From Clostridia bacterium (GTDB lineage Bacteria; Bacillota; Clostridia; Oscillospirales; Butyricicoccaceae): 15,341 nucleotides of DNA. The DNA is taken from positions 1-15,341 of the forward strand of contig JAFZPW010000056.1 in NCBI GenBank assembly GCA_017552495.1. The letters are read 5' to 3'. Under the pieces are notes generated by a model. The model ran no database searches. It had not been told where the DNA came from and saw only the letters and a list, made by a program, of their open reading frames with translations. Made by a program: the position numbers and the translations under genes. Shown piece by piece: positions 1 to 6,909 of this stretch; the first letter of the stretch is position 1, and the number at the start of each line of letters is the position of its first letter.

Positions 1-45
1 AAAGAAAAGATCGAAGCCGCAGGAGGAAAGGCGGAGGTGATCTAA
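1..45 (+). CDS. rplO: 3' end of a CDS, probably ribosomal protein L15 (partial)
   Basis: The window opens inside a + strand reading frame that ends in TAA at 43-45, just before the secY start. Only 14 residues are visible, ending GGKAEVI. In the spc operon of nearly all bacteria the gene directly before secY is rplO, and a short Lys/Gly/Ala/Val-rich tail fits the L15 C-terminus. The assignment rests mainly on gene order, because the visible peptide is too short to identify. Its last codons also carry the secY ribosome binding site. Confidence 0.7.
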   Translation, partial: KEKIEAAGGKAEVI

Positions 46-1311
46 GTGATTGAAACTGTCAGAAACGCATGGAAGATCCCCGATCTGCGGAAAAAGCTGC
101 TCTTCGTGCTCTTTGCCATTGTCGTGTTCCGTTTCGGTCATGCCATCTACGTCCCCTTCGTGAATACCGCTGATCTGGCTGCCGCGTTTTCCGCGCAGAA
201 CAGCAGCAACCTGCTGGGATATTTCAACGTGTTGTCCGGTGGCGGTCTGGCAACGGCGTCCATCTTTGCGCTGAGCATCTATCCCTATATCAACAGCTCC
301 ATTATTGTCCAGCTTCTTCAGGTGGCCATCCCGGCTCTGGAGCGCATGGCCAAGGATGAGGGCGAAGAGGGCAAGAAGAAGCTCCAGCGCATCACCCGCT
401 ACGGCACGCTGGTGCTGGCGATCCTCATGGCGACGGGTTATTATATCATGATCCGTTCCATGGGCGTGCTTACCCGCAGCGACGTTTGGGCCGCCATCGT
501 CATCATCACCACTTTTGTGGCAGGCGCCATGTTTGTGGTGTGGCTGGGCGACCAGATCACCGAAAAGGGCATCGGCAACGGCATCTCCATGATCCTGCTT
601 GCTGGTATCGTTTCGCAGGGCTACGGCGCGCTGATGAAGGTCATTTCCATGCCCTGGTGGGCGGCCATCGTCGTGCTCATCGTCTGTATCCTGATTATCG
701 CTTTCATCATTTTCATCACCGAGGGCGAGCGCCGCATCCCCGTCCAGTACGCCAAGCGCGTGGTGGGCCGGAAGCAGTACGGCGGTCAGAGCAGCAATCT
801 GCCCATGAAGGTCAATATGGCCGGCGTTATGCCCGTCATCTTCGCCTCTACCATCTGCGGCGTTCCCGCGACGATTGCCGGCTTCTTCGGCAACGCGCAG
901 ACCAGCAAGATGGTGGGCGAGGGCGGCTGGTTCACCCAGGGCTCGGTGATCTATATCATCATTTATGTCCTGTTGATCTTCGTGTTTGCCTATTTCTACT
1001 CTGCCATCCAGTTCAATCCCATCGAGGTGGCCAACAACCTGAAGAAGAACGGCGGATTTATCCCCGGCTTCCGTCCCGGTAAGCCTACCTCCGACTTCAT
1101 CGCCAAGGTGCTCAACAAGATCACCATGATGGGCGCCATCTTCCTGGCCGTCATCGCCGGGCTGCCGCTGATTCTTTCCAACGTGCCCGGCCTGATGGGT
1201 CTGGCCATCGGCGGCACCTCCACCATGATTATGGTGGGCGTGGTTTTGGAAACCATCCGCGCCATCGAGTCCGAAATGATGATGCGTCATTACAAGGGCT
1301 TTTTGGAGTAA
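46..1311 (+). CDS. secY: Preprotein translocase channel subunit SecY
   Basis: SecY is the pore of the SecYEG translocon in the cytoplasmic membrane, exporting unfolded preproteins driven by SecA and inserting membrane proteins with SRP. The 421 residues match the usual length. Family landmarks are visible: the IPDLRKK entry near residue 11, the VVWLGDQITEKGIGNGIS block at about 164-181, the cytosolic loop GERRIPVQYAKR at about 227-238, and the NNLKKNGGFIPGFRPGKPT loop at about 340-358. About ten hydrophobic segments are separated by these loops. The start is GTG, directly abutting the upstream TAA, with GGAGG at 34-38 inside the preceding gene. That spacing suggests translational coupling, and no other start has a comparable ribosome binding site. 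The gene is followed 18 bases later by adk, the classical Gram-positive order. Confidence 0.97.
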   Translation: MIETVRNAWKIPDLRKKLLFVLFAIVVFRFGHAIYVPFVNTADLAAAFSAQNSSNLLGYFNVLSGGGLATASIFALSIYPYINSSIIVQLLQVAIPALERMAKDEGEEGKKKLQRITRYGTLVLAILMATGYYIMIRSMGVLTRSDVWAAIVIITTFVAGAMFVVWLGDQITEKGIGNGISMILLAGIVSQGYGALMKVISMPWWAAIVVLIVCILIIAFIIFITEGERRIPVQYAKRVVGRKQYGGQSSNLPMKVNMAGVMPVIFASTICGVPATIAGFFGNAQTSKMVGEGGWFTQGSVIYIIIYVLLIFVFAYFYSAIQFNPIEVANNLKKNGGFIPGFRPGKPTSDFIAKVLNKITMMGAIFLAVIAGLPLILSNVPGLMGLAIGGTSTMIMVGVVLETIRAIESEMMMRHYKGFLE

Positions 1312-1329
1312 GAAAAGGACCGGCCGCGC

Positions 1330-1965
1330 ATGAAACTGATTTTGTTGGGTGCCCCCGGAGCCGGGAAAGGCACGCAAGCAGAGTTCGTTCAATCCGCGCT
1401 GAAGGTTCCCGTGATTTCCACGGGAAACCTTCTGCGCGAGGCCATCGCCCAGGAGACAGAGCTGGGGCAGAAGGCCAGACAGTATATGGACGGCGGCAAT
1501 CTGGTGCCCGACGAGCTGATCGTCGGGCTGGTGAAGGAAAAGCTGCAAAGCCCCGATTGTGCAGGCGGCGCCATTTTCGATGGATTCCCCCGCACGCTCG
1601 CCCAGGCCGAAGCGCTTGACGCCTTTGCCCGTCCCGATCTTGCCCTGTCCATCGAGGTGCCGGACGACGCCATTGTTCACCGCATGGCCGGACGACGCAC
1701 CTGCCCCCGCTGCGGAAGCACCTACCACGTTGTCGGCAACCCCCCGCGCGTGGAGGGTATTTGCGACAAATGCGGGGAAACGCTGGGCATCCGGAAGGAC
1801 GACGTGCCTGCCGTGGTGCTGCAGCGGCTGGAGGTTTATCACACCCAGACCGAACCGGTGAAGGAGCATTATGCCCGGCAGGCTAAGCTGCGGGAGGTCT
1901 CCGGCATCGGAAGCGTGGACGAGATCCGGGAGCGGATCTTCCAGACGATAGGTGCAGGGCTATGA
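1330..1965 (+). CDS. adk: Adenylate kinase, zinc-binding long form
   Basis: Adenylate kinase interconverts ATP + AMP and 2 ADP in the cytosol, keeping adenylate energy charge balanced. The 211-residue protein has the P-loop GAPGAGKGT at about residues 8-16, the AMP-binding STGNLLR segment at 30-36, and FDGFPRT at 83-89. It is the long form with an inserted LID. The LID carries four cysteines, C125/C128 and C145/C148, arranged as two CxxC pairs, the structural zinc site seen in many Gram-positive enzymes. The ATG at 1330 has only a modest purine-rich site (AAAAGGA) about 11 bases upstream. The stop codon overlaps the map start by four bases (ATGA), so the two are probably translationally coupled. 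Confidence 0.97.
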   Translation: MKLILLGAPGAGKGTQAEFVQSALKVPVISTGNLLREAIAQETELGQKARQYMDGGNLVPDELIVGLVKEKLQSPDCAGGAIFDGFPRTLAQAEALDAFARPDLALSIEVPDDAIVHRMAGRRTCPRCGSTYHVVGNPPRVEGICDKCGETLGIRKDDVPAVVLQRLEVYHTQTEPVKEHYARQAKLREVSGIGSVDEIRERIFQTIGAGL

Positions 1966-2735
1966 TAAAGATCAAATCGCCCCATGAGATCAAACGCATG
2001 GCAGAGGCGGGACAGATCGCAGAGCTGGCGCGCCGCGCCTGCGGCGAACTGGTCGCGCCGGGCATCACCACTCGAGAGCTGGATCATGTGGCTAAAAAAG
2101 TAATCACGGACTGCGGCGCAAAGCCATCGTTCCTTGGTTACGGCGGATTCCCCGGATCCATCTGCTGCTCCGTGAACGACGAGGTCATTCACGGCATTCC
2201 GGGCAGCCGGAAGATCCGGGAGGGCGACATTGTCAAGATCGACGTGGGTGCGCTTTATATGGGCTACCATGGCGACTGCGCGGCTACTTATGCTGCAGGC
2301 GCCATTCCGGAAAGCACGGAAAAGCTCATCCAGGTGACCCGGCAGAGCTTCTATGAGGGCATCAAGTATGCTCGTGAAGGCTACAGAATCTCCGATATTT
2401 CCAAGGCCGTGGAAGACTACACCGTCGCCAACGGGTTCTTCCAGGTGCGCGACTACGTCGGTCACGGCGTGGGAAGCAACCTGCACGAAGAACCGGAGGT
2501 GCCCAACTTCCTGGCTCCCGGCAGGGCCGGTCACGGCCCGCGCCTGGTGGCGGGAATGACCATCGCCGTCGAGCCGATGGTCTGTATGGGAACCTGGCAG
2601 GTAAAAACGCTGTCTGACGGCTGGACAGTCAAAACGGCGGACGGAAGTCTGTCGGCACATTACGAAAATACCATCCTCATCACAAAAGATGAGCCGATCA
2701 TCCTGACCGCCGACAAAGACGGCAGGCATGCATAA
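1962..2735 (+). CDS. map: Type I methionine aminopeptidase
   Basis: This enzyme removes the initiator methionine from new proteins after deformylation. The 257 residues match the short bacterial type I form, without the N-terminal zinc/SH3 extension. The pita-bread metal ligands are all present: D94 (in VKIDVG), D105 (in GYHGDC), H168 (in VGHGVG), E204 (in AVEPMV) and E235 (in YENTILI). The substrate-binding histidine H77 sits in VIHGIP and a second conserved histidine, H175, in NLHEEP. The start ATG lies inside the adk stop region (4-bp overlap), which supports coupled translation. In Bacillus a small KOW-domain gene separates map and infA; here infA follows after only 17 bases. Confidence 0.97.
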   Translation: MIKIKSPHEIKRMAEAGQIAELARRACGELVAPGITTRELDHVAKKVITDCGAKPSFLGYGGFPGSICCSVNDEVIHGIPGSRKIREGDIVKIDVGALYMGYHGDCAATYAAGAIPESTEKLIQVTRQSFYEGIKYAREGYRISDISKAVEDYTVANGFFQVRDYVGHGVGSNLHEEPEVPNFLAPGRAGHGPRLVAGMTIAVEPMVCMGTWQVKTLSDGWTVKTADGSLSAHYENTILITKDEPIILTADKDGRHA

Positions 2736-2752
2736 ACCGAGGAGGCAATTGT

Positions 2753-2971
2753 ATGGCGAAAGAAGACATGATCGAAGTAGAAGGTACCGTTATAGAGGCG
2801 CTGCCCAATGCGATGTTCAAGGTGGAGATCATGGGGGGGCATAAGATCAACGCGCATATCTCCGGCAAGCTTCGCATGAATTACATCAAAATCCTGCCCG
2901 GCGACAAGGTGACCGTTCAGATGTCGCCTTACGACCTGGAACGCGGCAGGATCACCTGGCGCTCCAAGTAA
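2753..2971 (+). CDS. infA: Translation initiation factor IF-1
   Basis: IF-1 binds the ribosomal A site during initiation and assists IF-2 and IF-3. The protein is 72 residues, the standard length, and is a single S1-like OB fold. The family core is easily read: GGHKINAHISGKLRMN at about residues 28-43, then the ILPGDKVTVQMSPYDLERGR stretch (47-66), and a terminal TWRSK. A strong GAGGAGG lies about eight bases before the ATG. It sits between map and rpmJ as in most Firmicutes, and shares the operon transcript. Confidence 0.97.
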   Translation: MAKEDMIEVEGTVIEALPNAMFKVEIMGGHKINAHISGKLRMNYIKILPGDKVTVQMSPYDLERGRITWRSK

Positions 2972-3004
2972 CAGCAAAAGCAGAAAAGTAGGAGGAACTT
3001 TACC

Positions 3005-3118
3005 ATGAAAGTAAAACCGTCCGTCAAACCCATCTGCGAAAAGTGCAAGATCATCCGCAGAAAAGGCCGCGTTATGGTCATCTGCGAGAATCCCAAGCAT
3101 AAGCAGAAGCAGGGCTAA
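3005..3118 (+). CDS. rpmJ: Ribosomal protein L36, zinc-ligand (C+) form
   Basis: This is a 37-residue protein of the large subunit, easily missed because of its size. It begins MKVKPSVKPICEKCK and ends NPKHKQKQG. The zinc ligands of the canonical form are present: C11, C14, C27 and H32. This makes it the zinc-binding (C+) paralogue, not the zinc-free one deployed under zinc limitation. GTAGGAGG stands eight bases before the ATG. The neighbours infA and rpsM are the expected ones. Confidence 0.96.
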   Translation: MKVKPSVKPICEKCKIIRRKGRVMVICENPKHKQKQG

Positions 3119-3140
3119 TTGAACACAGGAGGTAAATGAA

Positions 3141-3509
3141 ATGGCTCGTATTGCCGGTGTTGACCTTCCCCGCGAAAAGCGCGTGGAAATCGGCCTGACC
3201 TATATCTACGGGATCGGCCGCAAGCTCAGCAACGATATCCTGAAAAAGACCGGGATCAATCCCGATACTCGCGTCAAGGATCTGACCGAGGATGAAGCCG
3301 CCAAGCTCCGCGAAGCCATCGAGCATGAATATGTGGTCGAGGGCGATCTGCGCCGCGATGTGGCTCTGAACATCAAGCGTCTGGTGGAGATCGGCTCTTA
3401 CCGCGGTCTGCGTCACCGCAAGGGTCTGCCCGTTCGCGGTCAGCGCTCCAAGACCAACGCCCGCACCCGCAAGGGTCCCAAGAAGACCATTGCCAACAAG
3501 AAGAAGTAA
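3141..3509 (+). CDS. rpsM: Ribosomal protein S13
   Basis: S13 sits in the head of the 30S subunit and contacts the P-site tRNA and the 50S subunit through bridges. The 122 residues begin MARIAGVDLPREKRVEIGLTY and include the helix-two-turn-helix around GIGRKLSNDIL (24-34). The C-terminal RNA-binding signature GSYRGLRHRKGLPVRGQRSK is followed by TNARTRKGPK and a lysine-rich tail. AGGAGGT is placed about eight bases before the ATG at 3141. An out-of-frame ATG at 3136-3138 overlaps the leader but opens nothing useful. It is the first gene of the alpha-operon part of the cluster. Confidence 0.97.
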   Translation: MARIAGVDLPREKRVEIGLTYIYGIGRKLSNDILKKTGINPDTRVKDLTEDEAAKLREAIEHEYVVEGDLRRDVALNIKRLVEIGSYRGLRHRKGLPVRGQRSKTNARTRKGPKKTIANKKK

Positions 3510-3524
3510 GGAGGGAAAAGCATT

Positions 3525-3929
3525 ATGGCAAAAGCACAGGCAAAGAAAGCCGTTGTCCGCACCAAGCGGCGCGAGCGCAAGAATATTGAAAAGGGCCAGG
3601 TCCATATCCGCTCTTCCTTCAATAACACCATCGTCACCATCACCGATCTGGCCGGCAACGCCATTTCCTGGGCGTCCGCCGGTGGACTGGGCTTCCGCGG
3701 CAGCAGAAAGTCCACTCCTTTTGCGGCCCAGACCGCTGCCGAGACCGCTTCCAAGGCCGCGATGGAGCATGGTCTGAAGACTGTCGAGGTTTACGTCCGC
3801 GGCCCCGGCGCCGGCCGCGAGGCTGCGATCCGCGCACTGCAGGCCGCCGGCCTGGAGGTCGTCAGCATCAAGGACGTGACCCCCATCCCCCACAACGGAT
3901 GCCGTCCTCCGAAGCGCCGCCGCGTATAA
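3525..3929 (+). CDS. rpsK: Ribosomal protein S11
   Basis: S11 belongs to the 30S platform and helps form the site where mRNA leaves near the Shine-Dalgarno helix. The 134 residues show a basic N-terminal extension rich in Lys/Arg. This is followed by the conserved core starting VHIRSSFNNTIVTITDLAGN at about 26-45, SAGGLGFRGSRKSTPFAAQ at about 51-69, and the near-invariant C-terminus IPHNGCRPPKRRRV. GGAGGG lies about nine bases before the ATG. It is spaced 15 bases after rpsM and 19 before rpsD. Confidence 0.97.
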   Translation: MAKAQAKKAVVRTKRRERKNIEKGQVHIRSSFNNTIVTITDLAGNAISWASAGGLGFRGSRKSTPFAAQTAAETASKAAMEHGLKTVEVYVRGPGAGREAAIRALQAAGLEVVSIKDVTPIPHNGCRPPKRRRV

Positions 3930-3948
3930 CAAAGGGAGGTAACAAGTT

Positions 3949-4548
3949 ATGGCTAAAAATACGCAACCCATCGCCAAGCGCGCCAAGGCGCTGGGCATCA
4001 GCCCCGCCGCGATGGGCTATTACAAGAAGGAAACCAATCGCAACATGAACACCCGTACCCGCCGCAAAAAGTCTGAGTACGGCACCCAGCTGCAGGAAAA
4101 GCAGAAGGTCAAGTTCATTTACGGCGTTTTGGAGAAGCAGTTCCACGGCTATTACGAGAAGGCCGTCCGGATGCCCGGCAAGGCCGGTGACAATCTGCTC
4201 ATCCAGCTTGAGTGCCGCCTGGACAACGTGATCTTCCGCCTGGGCCTGGCCGCGACCCGCCGCGAGGCGCGTCAGATGGTCAGCCACGGCCACTTCACCG
4301 TGGACGGCAAGAATGTCAACATTCCCAGCTTCCAGGTCAGAGCCGGTATGGTCATCGCCGTGAAAGAGAGTTCCCGTTCCATCGCCCGTTTCGCGCAGAA
4401 TCTGGAACGCAATTCCTTCCACACCGTTCCCAAGTGGCTTGATTTCAACGCTGAGACCATGGTCGGCCAGGTGCTTTCCGTGCCCACGAGAGAAGAGATC
4501 GATCTTCCCATCGAGGAGCATCTCATCGTCGAGTTGTACTCTAAGTAA
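3949..4548 (+). CDS. rpsD: Ribosomal protein S4, cysteine-free N-terminus
   Basis: S4 is a primary 16S rRNA binder that nucleates 30S assembly and guards decoding fidelity. The 199-residue protein has the S4 N-terminal region (about 1-90) and then the S4 RNA-binding domain, with RLDNVIFRLGLAATRREARQ at about 88-107 and VSHGHFTVDGKNVNIPS after it. The N-terminal zinc-ligand cysteines of the C+ form are absent; the only cysteine (LECRLD) is internal. So this is the zinc-independent C- type. It lies between rpsK and rpoA, unlike Bacillus subtilis, where rpsD is elsewhere on the chromosome. The ATG has GGGAGGT about eight bases upstream. Confidence 0.97.
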   Translation: MAKNTQPIAKRAKALGISPAAMGYYKKETNRNMNTRTRRKKSEYGTQLQEKQKVKFIYGVLEKQFHGYYEKAVRMPGKAGDNLLIQLECRLDNVIFRLGLAATRREARQMVSHGHFTVDGKNVNIPSFQVRAGMVIAVKESSRSIARFAQNLERNSFHTVPKWLDFNAETMVGQVLSVPTREEIDLPIEEHLIVELYSK

Positions 4549-4610
4549 TCGATCCCTCGCAGCACGTATTGTTGGCTTAAGCAGCGACTTTTAACATAGG
4601 AGGGTACCGA

Positions 4611-5561
4611 ATGATCGCAATTGAAAAGCCCAGTATTGAATGTGTCGAAGCCCTGGAAGACGGCTCCTATGGCAAGTTTGTCGTAGAACCGCTTGAGATC
4701 GGTTATGGCACTACCCTCGGCAATTCCCTGCGCCGCATCCTGCTGTCGTCCCTTCCCGGAACGGCCGCCACGTCCATCAAGATCGAAGGCGTCCAGCACG
4801 AGTTTTCCACGGTGCCCGGCGTCAAGGAAGACGTGACCGAGATCGTCCTCAACGTGAAGGGGATCATCGCCAAGCTGCACAGCCCCGGCGAAAAGACGGT
4901 GAGCATTGAGGCAATGGGCGCCGGTGAAGTCACCGCCGGCGACATCCGCTGTGACAGCGAGATCGAGATCCTCAACCCGGAGCTGCATATCGTCACCCTG
5001 ATGGAAGACGCCAAGTTTAATATGGAGCTGACCTTCAACCATGGCCGGGGCTATACCCCCGCCGAGAAGAACAAGCCCGCGCAGTCTGTCATCGGTGTGA
5101 TCCCGGTGGATTCGATCTATACGCCCATCCATAAGGTCAATTATGTGGTGGAGAACACCCGCGTCGGCAACATGACCAATTACGACAAGCTGACGCTGGA
5201 GGTCTTTACCGACAAGACCATCACCGCCCGCGACGCCATCAGCCTCGCCGCCAAGATCCTCACCGACCATCTGAGCCTGTTTGTGGATCTGTCCGACGAG
5301 ATCGGCGCCCGCGCCACCGTGGTGGAAAAGAACGAGACCCCGCAGGATAAGGTTCTGGAGATGACCATCGAAGAGCTGGATCTCTCCGTGCGCTCCTTCA
5401 ACTGTCTGAAACGTGCCGGCATCAACACAGTGGCAGACCTGGTGAACACCACCGAGGAAGACATGATGAAGGTCCGGAACCTGGGCCGGAAATCTTATGA
5501 AGAGGTCGTCAAAAAGATGGCCGACATGGGGCTTTCCCTGTCCAAAGAGAGCGACAACTGA
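4611..5561 (+). CDS. rpoA: RNA polymerase alpha subunit
   Basis: The alpha dimer is the assembly platform of RNA polymerase, and its C-terminal domain contacts UP elements and activators. The 316 residues match the family. The N-terminal domain is recognised by EPLEIGYGTTLGNSLRRILL at about 27-46 and by TSIKIEGVQHEFSTVPGVKEDVTE after it. The C-terminal domain carries the expected ELDLSVRSFNCLKRAGI block (about residues 255-271), followed by NLGRKSYEEV. AGGAGGG is about seven bases before the ATG. The 62-base gap before it is the longest in the cluster upstream of rpoA; I see no convincing promoter or hairpin there. Confidence 0.98.
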   Translation: MIAIEKPSIECVEALEDGSYGKFVVEPLEIGYGTTLGNSLRRILLSSLPGTAATSIKIEGVQHEFSTVPGVKEDVTEIVLNVKGIIAKLHSPGEKTVSIEAMGAGEVTAGDIRCDSEIEILNPELHIVTLMEDAKFNMELTFNHGRGYTPAEKNKPAQSVIGVIPVDSIYTPIHKVNYVVENTRVGNMTNYDKLTLEVFTDKTITARDAISLAAKILTDHLSLFVDLSDEIGARATVVEKNETPQDKVLEMTIEELDLSVRSFNCLKRAGINTVADLVNTTEEDMMKVRNLGRKSYEEVVKKMADMGLSLSKESDN

Positions 5562-5587
5562 TTTTCAAACTCTATCAAAGGCTGGGC

Positions 5588-5606
5588 GGCGCTGCACGGC
5601 AGCGCC
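5588..5606 (+). other. GC-rich hairpin in the rpoA-rplQ gap, no T-run
   Basis: A perfect 8-bp stem, GGCGCTGC at 5588-5595 against GCAGCGCC at 5599-5606, is closed by the three-base loop ACG. GGGC before it and GCCC three bases after it could extend the stem past a small bulge. No thymine run follows, so it is not a standard intrinsic terminator. It could set relative rplQ output by mRNA processing, stability or pausing; that role is inference. Confidence 0.6.
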
Positions 5607-5643
5607 CACGCCCGACCGAACCCGATAATAGGAGGTAACACAC

Positions 5644-5985
5644 ATGCCCGGAACTCGCAAGCTCGGCAGACCGACCGATCATCGCCGCGCCATGCTGCGC
5701 GCCATGGTCACCTATCTGCTGGAGAACGGCAAGATCGAGACCACCGTTACCCGCGCAAAAGAAGTGCGTCCCCTTGCTGAAAAAATGATTACCCTCGGCA
5801 AGAAGGGCGACCTGAATGCCAAGCGTGCCGCGATGACCTTTATCACCAAGGAAGACGTGGTTAAGAAGGTCTTTGACGAGATCGCGCCCAAGTATGCGGA
5901 GCGCAACGGCGGCTATGTCCGCATCACCCGCATCGGCCCCCGCCGGGGCGACGGCGCCGAAATGGCCGTTATCGAGCTGGTCTGA
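5644..5985 (+). CDS. rplQ: Ribosomal protein L17
   Basis: L17 is a 50S protein near the peptide exit tunnel. The 113-residue protein opens with MPGTRKLGRPTDHRRAMLR, followed by LLENGKIETTVTRAKEVRP, both diagnostic for L17. It ends in the usual RITRIGPRRGDGAEMAVIEL block. TAGGAGGT is placed nine bases before the ATG. It is the last gene of the ribosomal cluster here. In many Firmicutes ecfA1-ecfA2-ecfT and truA follow, but here a terminator ends the transcript. Confidence 0.97.
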   Translation: MPGTRKLGRPTDHRRAMLRAMVTYLLENGKIETTVTRAKEVRPLAEKMITLGKKGDLNAKRAAMTFITKEDVVKKVFDEIAPKYAERNGGYVRITRIGPRRGDGAEMAVIELV

Positions 5986-6007
5986 TCTGATTTAAGATCC
6001 AAATCAA

Positions 6008-6057
6008 AAAGGCATTGCTGCACAAATGATGCTGTGCAGCAATGCCTTTCGCTTTTT
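6008..6057 (+). terminator. Strong intrinsic terminator after rplQ, probably bidirectional
   Basis: A perfect 17-bp stem (6008-6024 with 6033-6049) has an 8-base loop and is followed on the + strand by CGC and five T at 6053-6057. On the minus strand the stem is followed by a T run from the A-tract at 6006-6010. The same hairpin could therefore end the acetyltransferase transcript that arrives from the opposite side. It lies 23 bases after the rplQ stop. Confidence 0.93.
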
Positions 6058-6114
6058 GCAGGGAGGGCGGCGAGGCCCGACCGGGGTGTATGGAAGAATC
6101 AGAGCCCCGAAATG

Positions 6115-6135
6115 ATACCTGCGGACAAAGAAGGC
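6115..6135 (+). repeat. 21-bp repeat, copy 1
   Basis: This 21-base stretch, centred on GGACAAAGAA, matches 6910-6930 at 18 of 21 positions in the same orientation. It lies just past the 3' end of the acetyltransferase gene. The rest of 6058-6155 holds no gene or other signal that I can see. Confidence 0.4.
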
Positions 6136-6155
6136 TTTTTCTTGCAAACGGGGAT

Positions 6156-6650
6156 TCAGAGACCAAAGACGATATCATCCCCATCCATTTCCGAAAGCCG
6201 GTTAAACCCCAATGACAAATAGAGCCTGTGTGCGTTTTCGTTATCCTTTTCTGTGGCAAGCTTAATCGGCGTGGAAGGCGCTGCGGTCTTTAAGATTCGG
6301 ATCGCAACCTGTGCGGCATTTCTTCCATATCCTCTTCCCTGATGATTCTTGTCAATATAGAAACTCCATGAATACGCTTCGCCTGCGCCAAGCCATTTGC
6401 AAAGGTTTAGGAAGCCGACGGGCTCTTCCCGTTCGTTGTAAATGAGGCAAGGGCAATTGTCCTCTTTGAACAAATAAGCCCTTCCGATCGAAAACCATGC
6501 GGGATTGACAAGATCCTTTTGCGCATCGGCAAGTTGGCATTCGCAGACAGCATAGAGCAGTTCGGCTTCTGTTTTGAGCGGCTTAATATGCACATAAGCG
6601 TTGGACCACAACGCGCGGTCAATCGTTTCCAAAGCAGTTCTCAAGCGCAT
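6156..6650 (-). CDS. GNAT-family N-acetyltransferase
   Basis: GNAT enzymes move an acetyl group from acetyl-CoA to an amine. The 164-residue protein carries the acetyl-CoA pyrophosphate-binding motif QGRGYGR at residues 104-110. A beta strand reading SWSFYIDKNH precedes it, and the typical C-terminal ENAHRLYLSLGF follows at about 138-149. The overall pattern resembles polyamine or diamine acetyltransferases of the BltD/SpeG sort, but the substrate cannot be set from sequence. The ATG at 6650 has AGGAGGG about seven bases upstream and a near-consensus promoter at 6688-6716, so it is a single-gene unit. Its codon use looks less GC-biased than the ribosomal genes, consistent with an accessory gene. 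Confidence 0.88.
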   Translation of the reverse strand: MRLRTALETIDRALWSNAYVHIKPLKTEAELLYAVCECQLADAQKDLVNPAWFSIGRAYLFKEDNCPCLIYNEREEPVGFLNLCKWLGAGEAYSWSFYIDKNHQGRGYGRNAAQVAIRILKTAAPSTPIKLATEKDNENAHRLYLSLGFNRLSEMDGDDIVFGL

Positions 6651-6687
6651 GCCTTGCCCTCCTGCAAATCAGTGTTTTGTTGAAATG

Positions 6688-6716
6688 ATTATATCATCGC
6701 CGACTGTCGAAGTCAA
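6688..6716 (-). promoter_or_regulatory. Sigma-A type promoter for the acetyltransferase
   Basis: On the minus strand TTGACT (6711-6716) is followed by a 17-base spacer and a perfect TATAAT (6688-6693). The start point would fall near 6681, giving a leader of about 30 bases with the ribosome binding site inside it. Confidence 0.78.
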
Positions 6717-6753
6717 TTGCTTCCGAATGTGCAAAAACCGCCGTGTAATTTTC

Positions 6754-6775
6754 AAAAAAGAGGAGGCAGCCTCTT
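6754..6775 (-). terminator. Minus-strand terminator hairpin
   Basis: The stem AAGAGG/CCTCTT (6758-6763 with 6770-6775) is followed, reading the minus strand, by a T run from the A-tract at 6754-6759. It ends any transcript from the membrane protein gene and stands about 40 bases before the acetyltransferase promoter. The stem is short, so it may be of moderate strength. Confidence 0.6.
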
Positions 6776-6786
6776 GGGGCGGCTTT

Positions 6787-6806
6787 CGCAAGGAAGCTCC
6801 TTTGCG
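6787..6806. other. Small hairpin with one bulge
   Basis: CGCAA (6787-6791) pairs with TTGCG (6802-6806) and GGA (6792-6794) with TCC (6798-6800), leaving T6801 bulged and a three-base loop. It is one of four successive hairpins between the membrane protein and acetyltransferase genes. Confidence 0.5.
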
Positions 6807-6832
6807 GCAGAGCATTACAGGCAAAAGAGCTG

Positions 6833-6865
6833 AAACAGGCGTGGCCGCTGCGGCCACGCCTGTTT
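6833..6865. other. 16-bp perfect inverted repeat
   Basis: Bases 6833-6848 are the exact reverse complement of 6850-6865 around a single T at 6849. As RNA this forms a very stable stem of about 14 pairs with a tiny loop. After it on the minus strand comes CAGCTCTTTT, so it may be a second, weak terminator or a 3' stabilising stem. It is in the 332 bases (6651-6982) that hold no credible gene. Confidence 0.7.
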
Positions 6866-6877
6866 GTTGCTCTGTTC

Positions 6878-6900
6878 CGGATTTTGTGGGGCAAAATCCG
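6878..6900. other. 9-bp perfect hairpin
   Basis: CGGATTTTG (6878-6886) pairs perfectly with CAAAATCCG (6892-6900) over a five-base loop (TGGGG). On the minus strand it is the first structure met after the membrane protein stop, about 80 bases downstream. Confidence 0.65.
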
Positions 6901-6909
6901 ATGCTCGTT

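Noticed and set aside
1869..2729. Minus-strand open frame of 286 codons opposite map
   Set aside because: The opposite strand carries methionine aminopeptidase with all metal ligands.
3078..3998. Minus-strand open frame of 306 codons opposite rpsM and rpsK
   Set aside because: It lies wholly antisense to certain ribosomal protein genes, has low-complexity Gly/Leu/Ala content and no recognisable domain; it results from GC-rich codon bias.
4569..4597. Promoter-like TTGTTG and TAACAT before rpoA
   Set aside because: The start point would fall inside the rpoA ribosome binding site, leaving almost no leader, and both boxes are poor.
4272..5270. Minus-strand open frame of 332 codons opposite rpsD and rpoA
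   Set aside because: It is antisense to two essential genes and has no family motif or supporting ribosome binding site.
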